From positions 1 to 5,015 of the forward strand of contig CAAGFF010000184.1 in assembly GCA_900769055.1 (NCBI GenBank): a stretch of DNA of 5,015 nt, given 5' to 3'. Shown one piece after another: positions 1 through 4,911 of the stretch (position 1 is its first letter; every line of letters starts with the position of its first letter). The position numbers and the translations under genes were made by a program. Source of the DNA: an uncultured Prevotella sp. Its GTDB lineage: Bacteria > Bacteroidota > Bacteroidia > Bacteroidales > Bacteroidaceae. The notes under the pieces were generated by a model, which searched no databases, had not been told where the DNA came from, and worked only from the letters and a program-made list of their open reading frames with translations.

Positions 1-140
1 GGCTGACGTGCTATGGCATCCATAGCGCTACCGCCAATCTTACCAATACCCAAACCAGCACCAATTGTTGCAATACCTGCACCGAGACCGCAGCCCAGCT
101 GTGCCAGACCTTCAGCAGCCAAAATTGTTGAAATAATCAT
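1..140 (-). CDS. atpE: ATP synthase Fo subunit c, N-terminal part (runs off window)
   Basis: Subunit c forms the membrane rotor ring that carries ions past subunit a and turns the central stalk. Only the first 46 codons are present, reading MIISTILAAEGLAQ and then a glycine-rich helix. The GxGxG-type packing pattern is visible (G18, G20, G22, G27, G29, G31, G33), followed by KIGGSAMDAIARQ, the conserved polar-loop Arg-Gln (R45-Q46). The ion-binding carboxylate of helix 2 lies outside the window. Ile32 sits where Na+-binding rings have Gln (Q32 of Ilyobacter, 13 residues before the loop Arg), which points to proton coupling; this is an inference by alignment from memory. The ATG at 140 is the only start that gives a complete first helix. 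No Shine-Dalgarno is seen, and the gene follows atpB after a 77-bp AT-rich gap. An unremarkable c subunit apart from Cys17 in helix 1. Confidence 0.94.
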   Translation of the reverse strand, partial: MIISTILAAEGLAQLGCGLGAGIATIGAGLGIGKIGGSAMDAIARQ

Positions 141-217
141 AATTCTATAAATTTTAAATTGTTAATACTTTAATTTCTAAATAAATCAATAATCATCAAT
201 CAATAATCAATCATCAA
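141..217 (-). promoter_or_regulatory. AT-rich leader between atpB and atpE
   Basis: This 77-bp gap is about 85% A+T. On the transcribed strand its first half is built from TGAT/TTGAT repeats, and the half next to the atpE start is an A/T-only-like stretch with no Shine-Dalgarno. I saw neither a TAnnTTTG-type Bacteroidetes promoter nor a terminator hairpin. An unstructured A/U-rich leader could favour translation of subunit c, which is needed in about ten copies per complex; E. coli atpE has a U-rich enhancer in the equivalent place. The regulatory role is inference. Confidence 0.35.
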
Positions 218-221
218 TCAA
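191..221. repeat. 13-bp direct repeat spanning the atpB stop codon
   Basis: AATCATCAATCAA occurs twice, at 191-203 and 209-221, separated by 5 bp (period 18). The second copy includes the atpB stop codon (218-220). Surrounding bases are further variations on ATCA/ATCAAT, so this is a low-complexity tetranucleotide-type repeat. Confidence 0.8.
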
Positions 222-1273
222 TGATGTTCCTTGTGCGCCAATCCTATGAACACCGCGCTGAGCATGGTGAACACGTAGGCCTGAACGAAGGCAACCAGCA
301 GCTCAAGACAGTTCATGAACAGCAGCATGATGATGCTGAACGAGTTGAGTCCGAGACCGAAGCCGACGCCCATCGACCATCCGAGGAAGATGACGCAGGT
401 GAAACTCAATATGACGGCATGGCCAGCCATCATATTGGCGAAGAGACGGATCATGAGAGCAAACGGCTTGGTGAACACGCCGAAAAGCTCGATGACCGGC
501 ATTACGGGCACGGGGTACGCCTTCAGGAAGAGAGGCACCTCGGGCCAGAAGATTTCCTTCCAGTATTCCTTGTTGCCGAAGAGGTTGATGGCTATCATCG
601 TACATACGGCAAGGAACAGTGTGATGTTGATGTTTCCAGTCACGTTGGCACCACCGGGGAATATTGGTATCAGACCAATCATATTGGTGATGAGAATGAA
701 GAAGAACACCGTGAGAAGATATGGAGCATACTGCTTGTAGTGCTTCTCGCCCACCGACGGACGTATGAGGTCGTCGTGGATGGTCATCACGAGCATCTCC
801 ACAGCTCCGACGAAACCGCCCGGAGCCTCGCTCTTCTCATCGCGCTTCTTATACCAGCGTGCGCAAGAGAGGAAAATGGCAATCATCACAAGGACAACGA
901 TCCATATCTGCGCCACGGTCTTGGTGATGCTCAGGTCGATGGGCCTCACTGCAGTGCCGTCAGCCATCTTCTCGTAGATCTTGCCGTGGTGGGCAGAGTC
1001 GAAGAAGAACGGCTCGGGCAGACTGTGAGCGGTGCAGAAATGCCATTCGCCGGACTGTTCGCTGCGTACGATAATAGGCAGCGGAATGCTGAGGTGCTTG
1101 CCCTCGTAGGTGGCGATGTGCCACTCGTATGAGTCGGCAATGTGCTCAAGCACTATCTCCGGTATGTCCAATTCTCCCTTCTGCTCACCGTCGTGTGCAG
1201 CCAATGACTTCACGGGCATCATAGCCAGCAGCATCAGAAGAATTATCGTTCCTATATGTTTCATCTTGCACAT
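218..1273 (-). CDS. atpB: ATP synthase Fo subunit a (Bacteroidetes type with extended N-terminus)
   Basis: Subunit a forms the two half-channels that deliver protons to the c-ring. The protein has 351 residues against about 270 in E. coli. Residues 1-26 look like a signal peptide (basic MCKMKH, hydrophobic core, SLAA end). Residues 27-116 form an extracytoplasmic domain with His/Trp-rich segments (EWHIATYEGKH, SIPLPIIV). Membrane helices lie at about 118-137, 184-205, 213-232, 260-300 and 308-346. The essential arginine is R276 in MIRLFANMMAGH, with conserved N280 and Q331 (LLVAFVQAYVF). H285 and E324 occupy the positions of E. coli E219 and H245, so the pair is exchanged, as in many other species. 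The ATG at 1273 shares one base with the upstream stop (TAATG), implying translational coupling; Met4 (1264) is a possible alternative. The C-terminus ends in HKEHH. Assignment is firm. Confidence 0.97.
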   Translation of the reverse strand: MCKMKHIGTIILLMLLAMMPVKSLAAHDGEQKGELDIPEIVLEHIADSYEWHIATYEGKHLSIPLPIIVRSEQSGEWHFCTAHSLPEPFFFDSAHHGKIYEKMADGTAVRPIDLSITKTVAQIWIVVLVMIAIFLSCARWYKKRDEKSEAPGGFVGAVEMLVMTIHDDLIRPSVGEKHYKQYAPYLLTVFFFILITNMIGLIPIFPGGANVTGNINITLFLAVCTMIAINLFGNKEYWKEIFWPEVPLFLKAYPVPVMPVIELFGVFTKPFALMIRLFANMMAGHAVILSFTCVIFLGWSMGVGFGLGLNSFSIIMLLFMNCLELLVAFVQAYVFTMLSAVFIGLAHKEHH

Positions 1274-1689
1274 TATTTATTTTTACTATTGAGTTTGTCG
1301 CCATTGGTGAGGCGGGAAAAGAAGATTGAGTGATGGGCAAGCATCGCAAAGTAGAAAACCAGCAGAACAAGTATGTAGGGCATTATCGCCTCGCGTCCGA
1401 CGATGATGTAGCACAATAGCATCGTCGCCAATGCAAGCAGCATGCGAAATCCTGAAACGGCGGTATAGAATGTAGTAAGGCTGTCAGGCGACTTCTTCGC
1501 CACCTTGCGCCATACCAACGCGTCAGCCGACTCCACTACCATGGAGAAAACGGCACCTACCACCACAGGCCACATCAGTCCTGAGACCAGTCCAAGCTTC
1601 TCAATGAGGTAAGCTCCAATAGCCAGGATAATGATGTATATCATGCTCCACGCTATATACTTCCTGCATAGTCTGTCTATATCTGCCAT
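1273..1689 (-). CDS. AtpI-like membrane protein of the ATP synthase operon
   Basis: This is a 138-residue hydrophobic protein with four predicted membrane helices at about 11-29, 36-54, 81-98 and 102-119, a basic N-terminus (RLCRKY) and a basic hydrophilic tail (LTNGDKLNSKNK). Size, topology and position just before atpB match AtpI, the accessory protein that helps assemble the c-ring and is not part of the finished enzyme. Recognisable stretches are TFYTAVSGFRMLLA before helix 3 and YFAMLAHHSIFFSR at the end of helix 4. Sequence similarity to the E. coli protein is not obvious, so the function rests mainly on context and topology. It starts 3 bp after the atpC stop and its TAA overlaps the atpB start by one base, so it is very probably translated with its neighbours. 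It could instead be a lineage-specific protein of different function. Confidence 0.72.
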   Translation of the reverse strand: MADIDRLCRKYIAWSMIYIIILAIGAYLIEKLGLVSGLMWPVVVGAVFSMVVESADALVWRKVAKKSPDSLTTFYTAVSGFRMLLALATMLLCYIIVGREAIMPYILVLLVFYFAMLAHHSIFFSRLTNGDKLNSKNK

Positions 1690-1692
1690 AGC

Positions 1693-1935
1693 CTACAATT
1701 CCACGCAAAGACTTACGTTGTTGTTCTGTACCTCGGCAAATCCTCCAGTGATATTCAGCTCCTTGCGTCCATCTGCGCAGTCGTACACCACGCATCCTGT
1801 CTCAAGGGAAGAAATCAGCGGGGCATGATTGGGCAGAACCTGAAACTCGCCCGATGTGCCTGGTACTGTCACGCTGTCTACGTCTCCTACGAAGACAATC
1901 TTCTCTGGAGAAACAATCCTCAACTTTAAACTCAT
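1693..1935 (-). CDS. atpC: ATP synthase F1 epsilon subunit, short form (beta-sandwich domain only)
   Basis: Epsilon joins gamma to the c-ring in the central stalk. In many bacteria its C-terminal helical hairpin also inhibits ATP hydrolysis. This protein has 80 residues against about 130-140 for the full-length family. It contains the whole N-terminal beta-sandwich: IVSPEKIVF near residue 7, the signature GTSGEFQVLPNHAPLIS at 26-42, and the last strands at GGFAEVQNNNVSLCVE (64-79). It then stops with TAG at the domain boundary, so the inhibitory helical hairpin is missing. Short epsilon subunits are, as I recall, usual in Bacteroidetes, so this is probably a natural form and not a broken gene. 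The ATG at 1935 gives the expected MSLKLRIVSPE start; there is no Shine-Dalgarno. It is separated from atpD by the 363-bp repeat spacer but lies only 3 bp from the next gene. Confidence 0.95.
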   Translation of the reverse strand: MSLKLRIVSPEKIVFVGDVDSVTVPGTSGEFQVLPNHAPLISSLETGCVVYDCADGRKELNITGGFAEVQNNNVSLCVEL

Positions 1936-1980
1936 ATCTGCAATTGTCTTAAATTTTAGTTTCGCATTTGCTCAACTTTT

Positions 1981-2027
1981 GTAGTTAAGGGAGTTGTAGT
2001 TAAAGGGAGTTGTAGTTAAAGGGAGTT
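1981..2027. repeat. 16-bp tandem repeat, three copies
   Basis: The unit GTAGTTAAAGGGAGTT is present at 1996-2011 and 2012-2027 without mismatch. A first copy at 1981-1995 lacks one A. On the transcribed strand it reads AACTCCCTTTAACTAC. The part GTAGTTAAAGGGAG matches the reverse complement of the 10-bp repeat block at 2242-2255 in 12 of 14 positions, so the two blocks can pair. Confidence 0.93.
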
Positions 2028-2037
2028 ATAAGAAGTT

Positions 2038-2093
2038 CTCTCTTAGGCGAGCGGCAGAGCCGAAACTCTCTTAGGAGGGCGGCAGAGCCGAAA
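2038..2093. repeat. 28-bp GC-rich tandem repeat, two copies
   Basis: Copies at 2038-2065 and 2066-2093 start with CTCTCTTAGG and end with GCGGCAGAGCCGAAA, and agree at 26 of 28 positions (they differ only at unit positions 11 and 13). Each copy holds the short hairpin CGGC-AGA-GCCG. The segment is much richer in G+C than the flanking repeats. A related stretch with two CGCTC motifs follows to about 2114. I have the impression that similar sequences recur in Prevotella intergenic DNA, but this is from memory. Confidence 0.92.
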
Positions 2094-2133
2094 CTCGCTC
2101 CCTATGGTCGCTCAGGAAGATAAAGGACAATAG

Positions 2134-2169
2134 CTTTAGGTTTTAGGTTTTAGGTTTCAGGTTTTAAGG
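2134..2169. repeat. 7-bp tandem repeat TTTTAGG, about five copies
   Basis: The units are CTTTAGG, TTTTAGG, TTTTAGG, TTTCAGG and TTTTAAGG in direct succession. The transcribed strand reads CCTAAAA repeats. These are largely complementary to the neighbouring 8-bp block, with which they form the hairpin at 2159-2188. Confidence 0.92.
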
Positions 2170-2188
2170 TGAAATCACCTCATAACCT
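2159..2188. repeat. Hairpin at the junction of the 7-bp and 8-bp repeats
   Basis: Arms at 2159-2171 and 2176-2188 pair at 11 of 13 positions around the 4-nt loop AAAT; the innermost five pairs AGGTG/CACCT are perfect. Further copies of both repeats could lengthen the stem with bulges. On neither strand is it followed by a T-run, so it does not look like an intrinsic terminator. Confidence 0.7.
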
Positions 2189-2217
2189 CATAACCTCACA
2201 TCCTCATAACCTCACAT
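2178..2217. repeat. 8-bp tandem repeat CCTCATAA/CCTCACAT, five copies
   Basis: Five units lie in exact register: CCTCATAA, CCTCATAA, CCTCACAT, CCTCATAA, CCTCACAT. The last four alternate as two 16-bp higher-order units. The transcribed strand reads TTATGAGG and ATGTGAGG. Confidence 0.95.
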
Positions 2218-2225
2218 CATATGTC

Positions 2226-2275
2226 TTCTATCTCCTTTTATCTCCATTTATCTACTTTTATCTTCTTTTTACTAC
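2226..2275. repeat. 10-bp tandem repeat, consensus TCTMCWTTTA, about five degenerate copies
   Basis: The period is 10 bp: TTCTA, then TCTCCTTTTA, TCTCCATTTA, TCTACTTTTA, TCTTCTTTTT and ACTAC. On the transcribed strand this gives purine-rich GGAGATAAAA-like units. A reverse-complement relative, GAAGATAAAG, lies at 2116-2125 and differs by one A from the reverse complement of 2255-2265. Confidence 0.88.
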
Positions 2276-2298
2276 TGATAAAAGTTGAGTTATTAATA

Positions 2299-3825
2299 TT
2301 AACCCTTTGCAGCCTCGATGAGCTTCTTGCCCTTGGCAATAGCGTCCTCGATGGTGCCCACGTTGAGGAATGCCTGCTCGGGCAGGTCGTCTACCTCTCC
2401 GTCGAGTATCATGTTGAATCCCTTAATGGTATCCTCAATTGGCACCATCACTCCCGGAACACCCGTAAACTGCTCTGCTACGGCGAACGGCTGCGAGAGG
2501 AAACGCTGCACGCGGCGTGCGCGGTTCACGGTCAGCTTGTCCTCGTCAGACAGCTCGTCCATACCGAGGATGGCGATGATGTCCTGAAGTTCCTTGTAGC
2601 GCTGTAGAATCTGCTTCACCCTCTGTGCGCAGTCGTAGTGAGCCTTGCCCACGATGAGCGGGTCGAGGATGCGTGAGGTGGAACCCAGCGGGTCAACGGC
2701 AGGATAGATACCAAGCTCGGTAATCTTACGGCTAAGCTCGGTGGTGGCGTCGAGGTGGGTGAAGGTGGTTGCAGGTGCAGGGTCGGTCAAGTCGTCGGCA
2801 GGCACATATACAGCCTGTACGGACGTGATGGAGCCCTTCTTGGTAGATGTGATGCGCTCCTGCATGAGTCCCATCTCGCTTGCCAGCGTAGGCTGATAAC
2901 CTACGGCTGAAGGCATACGTCCAAGCAGGGCCGACACCTCAGAACCAGCCTGTGTAAAACGGAAGATGTTGTCGATGAAGAACATGATGTCGGCAGCCTC
3001 ACCGTCCTTGCCTCCGTGGTCACGGAATTCCTCGGCAATGGTAAGTCCTGACAATGCCACAGAGGCACGTGCGCCAGGAGGCTCGTTCATCTGTCCATAG
3101 ACAAGTGTTGCCTGCGACTTCTTCAGTTCCTCGGGGTCAACAAGCGAGAGGTCCCACTTGCCTTCCTCCATGGCCTTTCTGAACTTGTCGCCGTAGCGGA
3201 TAACGCCCGACTCAATCATGTCGCGGATGAGGTCGTTACCCTCACGCGTGCGCTCTCCCACTCCAGCGAAGACAGAATAACCGTTGTGTCCCTTGGCGAT
3301 GTTGTTGATAAGCTCCATGATGAGCACGGTCTTACCAACACCGGCACCGCCGAAAAGTCCAATCTTACCACCCTTCATGTAAGGCTCCAGCAAGTCAATC
3401 ACCTTGATACCCGTAGCGAGCATCTCCTTATGTGTGGAGAGGTCCTCAAACTTAGGTGGTTCGCGGTGGATGGGATATGCGCCCTGCATATCCAATGGTT
3501 TCATACCATCAATGGGCTGTCCGATGACGTTCATCATACGGCCCTTGATCTGTTCGCCGGCAGGCATCACGATGGGCGAGCCTGTCTGCTTTGCCTCCAG
3601 TCCACGCTGCAGTCCGTCGGTGTTGTCCATAGCCACACAGCGCACGGTGTCCTCACCGATATGCTGCTGCACCTCGACAACGAGTTCGCGACCGTCGGGT
3701 CGTTCAATCTTCAGGGCATCATGGATTTTCGGCAACACTTTCTCAGCGTCCTGTCCCTTGGTGTCGAAGAACACGTCGATTACAGGACCGATAATCTGGG
3801 AAATGTGTCCACTAATTTGTGCCAT
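2299..3825 (-). CDS. atpD: ATP synthase F1 catalytic subunit beta
   Basis: Beta carries the catalytic nucleotide sites that make ATP from ADP and phosphate as gamma rotates. The protein has 508 residues against about 460 in E. coli. It has an N-terminal beta-barrel (ISQIIGPVIDVFF, 9-20), Walker A GGAGVGKT at 159-166 with K165, the catalytic glutamate E191 in GERTREG, the conserved LVYGQMNEPPGAR at 241-253, Walker B MFFIDN at 281-286, ALLGRMPSAVGYQPTLASEM at 299-318, Y374 in YPAVDPL and the C-terminal DELSDED at 424-430, equivalent to DELSEED. The extra length is mainly an insertion of about 27 residues around 207-236 (YGDKFRKAMEEGKWDLS and following) between the GERTREG and VYGQMNE motifs, plus about 6 residues at 270-277. 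Both are probably lineage traits. The ATG at 3825 begins MAQISGHI; the upstream bases are AT-rich without a Shine-Dalgarno. It follows pfkA by 54 bp. Confidence 0.99.
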   Translation of the reverse strand: MAQISGHISQIIGPVIDVFFDTKGQDAEKVLPKIHDALKIERPDGRELVVEVQQHIGEDTVRCVAMDNTDGLQRGLEAKQTGSPIVMPAGEQIKGRMMNVIGQPIDGMKPLDMQGAYPIHREPPKFEDLSTHKEMLATGIKVIDLLEPYMKGGKIGLFGGAGVGKTVLIMELINNIAKGHNGYSVFAGVGERTREGNDLIRDMIESGVIRYGDKFRKAMEEGKWDLSLVDPEELKKSQATLVYGQMNEPPGARASVALSGLTIAEEFRDHGGKDGEAADIMFFIDNIFRFTQAGSEVSALLGRMPSAVGYQPTLASEMGLMQERITSTKKGSITSVQAVYVPADDLTDPAPATTFTHLDATTELSRKITELGIYPAVDPLGSTSRILDPLIVGKAHYDCAQRVKQILQRYKELQDIIAILGMDELSDEDKLTVNRARRVQRFLSQPFAVAEQFTGVPGVMVPIEDTIKGFNMILDGEVDDLPEQAFLNVGTIEDAIAKGKKLIEAAKG

Positions 3826-3879
3826 AATTAATTATTTAATAGTTTATTCCAATTGTCTGATTAACGGCAATAAGCGTTA

Positions 3880-4857
3880 TTAGATGCTCAACTCGTTCAG
3901 CACCTTTATAAGCTTGCGGTCAAACGGCTTGTCAGAGCGTATGGCCTCGCTTAAAGGTACATACACCACCTCGTTGTTCCTTACGCCCACCATGATGTTG
4001 CGCTGTCCCTGCATGATGGCCTCGATGGCTCCAACACCTGTGCGGCTGGCAAGTATGCGGTCGCGGGCTGTAGGCCGTCCACCACGCTGCAGGTGACCGA
4101 GAATGGACACGCGCACGTCAAACTCCGGGAACTCCTTTGTCACGCGGTCGGCATAGTACAACGCTCCGCACTTAGGACTCTCCGAGACAATCACGATGCA
4201 GCTCTTCTTCGACTTGCGTATTCCTCTCTCCATGAACTGTGCCAGCTGGTCAACGTCCGTGCTGTCCTCGGGAATGATAGCAGCCTCGGCACCCGATGCG
4301 ATGGCGCTGTTCTGAGCCAGGAAGCCTGCGTCGCGTCCCATAACCTCGACGAAGAAGATTCGCTCATGGCTCTGTGCGGTATCACGAATTCTGTCCACGC
4401 ACTCAACGATGGTATTCATCGTGGTGTCGTAACCAATGGTATTGTCGGTGCCGTACAAGTCGTTGTCAATGGTGCCAGGCAGTCCGATGCAGCATACGTC
4501 GTAGTCGCGTGCGAAATTCATGGCTCCTGTCAGCGAGCCGTTACCGCCAATCACTACAAGCGCGTCGATACCCTCCTTCACCATGTTGTCGTAAGCCTTC
4601 TGGCGTCCCTCCGGTGTCATGAACTCCTTCGAGCGTGCTGTCTTGAGTAATGTTCCTCCCTGGTTGATGATACCGCTGACGTTCTCTGTTGTGAAGTCCT
4701 TAATCTCACCGTTGATTAAGCCGTCATAACCGCGGTAAATGCCCTTGATGTTAAAACCATTATAGATGCCTGCTCGTGTCACGGCACGAATAGCAGCGTT
4801 CATTCCCGGAGCGTCACCACCTGATGTCATTACTCCAATAGTTTTAATCTTTGCCAT
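3880..4857 (-). CDS. pfkA: ATP-type 6-phosphofructokinase
   Basis: The enzyme phosphorylates fructose 6-phosphate to fructose 1,6-bisphosphate in the cytoplasm, the committed step of glycolysis. At 325 residues it has the usual length of bacterial PfkA. Visible motifs are TSGGDAPGMNAAIRAV (11-26), GGNGS (104-108), PGTIDND (127-133, catalytic D131), SHER (163-166), MGRDAG (173-178), and R249/H255/R258 in VRVSILGHLQRGG for sugar-phosphate binding. G107 and G128 correspond to E. coli G104 and G124, which mark ATP-dependent enzymes; PPi-dependent ones have Asp and Lys there. R24, R28 and R158 match effector-site arginines R21, R25 and R154 of E. coli, so allosteric control is plausible. One oddity is N106, codon AAC, where the family has the Asp (D103 in E. 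coli) that contacts Mg-ATP. The start at 4857 gives MAKIKTIGVMTSGGD, a normal N-terminus; no Shine-Dalgarno is seen. Confidence 0.98.
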   Translation of the reverse strand: MAKIKTIGVMTSGGDAPGMNAAIRAVTRAGIYNGFNIKGIYRGYDGLINGEIKDFTTENVSGIINQGGTLLKTARSKEFMTPEGRQKAYDNMVKEGIDALVVIGGNGSLTGAMNFARDYDVCCIGLPGTIDNDLYGTDNTIGYDTTMNTIVECVDRIRDTAQSHERIFFVEVMGRDAGFLAQNSAIASGAEAAIIPEDSTDVDQLAQFMERGIRKSKKSCIVIVSESPKCGALYYADRVTKEFPEFDVRVSILGHLQRGGRPTARDRILASRTGVGAIEAIMQGQRNIMVGVRNNEVVYVPLSEAIRSDKPFDRKLIKVLNELSI

Positions 4858-4911
4858 AAGTTTTTAAAGGTTTTATCTTAGTTAGTTATCTGCGTTATTG
4901 TCTGTTCTGCA

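Larger units (their letters stand above)
1971..2289. repeat. Inverted repeat enclosing the repeat block (possible MITE-like element or RNA stem)
   Basis: CTCAACTTTT at 1971-1980 and its exact reverse complement AAAAGTTGAG at 2280-2289 face each other across 299 bp. Directly inside, GTAGT (1981-1985) is complementary to ACTAC (2271-2275), separated from the outer arm by four extra bases (2276-2279) on one side only. Together this makes a 15-bp pairing with one 4-nt bulge. The two arms fall at the edges of the tandem-repeat blocks. No clear target-site duplication was seen outside the arms. Whether the block moves as a unit or only folds as RNA cannot be told from one copy. Confidence 0.7.
1936..2298. 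other. Non-coding repeat-rich spacer between atpD and atpC
   Basis: These 363 bp contain no credible gene: on the minus strand every reading frame is broken within a few dozen codons. It is a succession of short tandem repeats with units of 10, 8, 7, 28 and 16 bp (listed separately), enclosed by a 10-bp inverted repeat. I found no TAnnTTTG-type promoter in front of atpC and no hairpin followed by a U-run after atpD, so transcription probably reads through. Only about 35 bp next to atpC (1936-1970) and 9 bp next to atpD (2290-2298) lie outside the repeats. Confidence 0.85.

Noticed and set aside
221..1132. Long plus-strand open frame (303 codons) opposite atpB
   Set aside because: It lies wholly antisense to a clear atpB, its product is a His/Glu/Asp-rich low-complexity sequence, and it matches no family I know. 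It is a shadow of the codon usage of atpB.
1693..1935. atpC as a truncated pseudogene
   Set aside because: The frame ends at a natural domain boundary, all N-terminal signature residues are intact, and short epsilon subunits are known in this type of organism.
1936..1985. Promoter for atpC and the genes after it
   Set aside because: No TAnnTTTG -7 box with a TTTG-like -33 box was found on the minus strand; TAAAATTTA near 1955 is only AT-rich sequence.
1981..2275. CRISPR array
   Set aside because: The repeats are contiguous with no unique spacers between units, the unit lengths differ from block to block, and no cas gene is nearby.
2293..2302. 10-bp palindrome TTAATATTAA over the atpD stop codon
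   Set aside because: It is a short AT-only palindrome, expected by chance in AT-rich intergenic DNA, and too weak for a terminator.
2221..2607. Plus-strand frame starting in the spacer and running into atpD
   Set aside because: Its first part translates the 10-bp repeats and the rest is antisense to the conserved C-terminus of atpD; there is no independent support.
3862..3879. Possible terminator hairpin after pfkA
   Set aside because: The stem TAACG/CGTTA is only 5 bp with an 8-nt loop and has no T-run after it on the minus strand.
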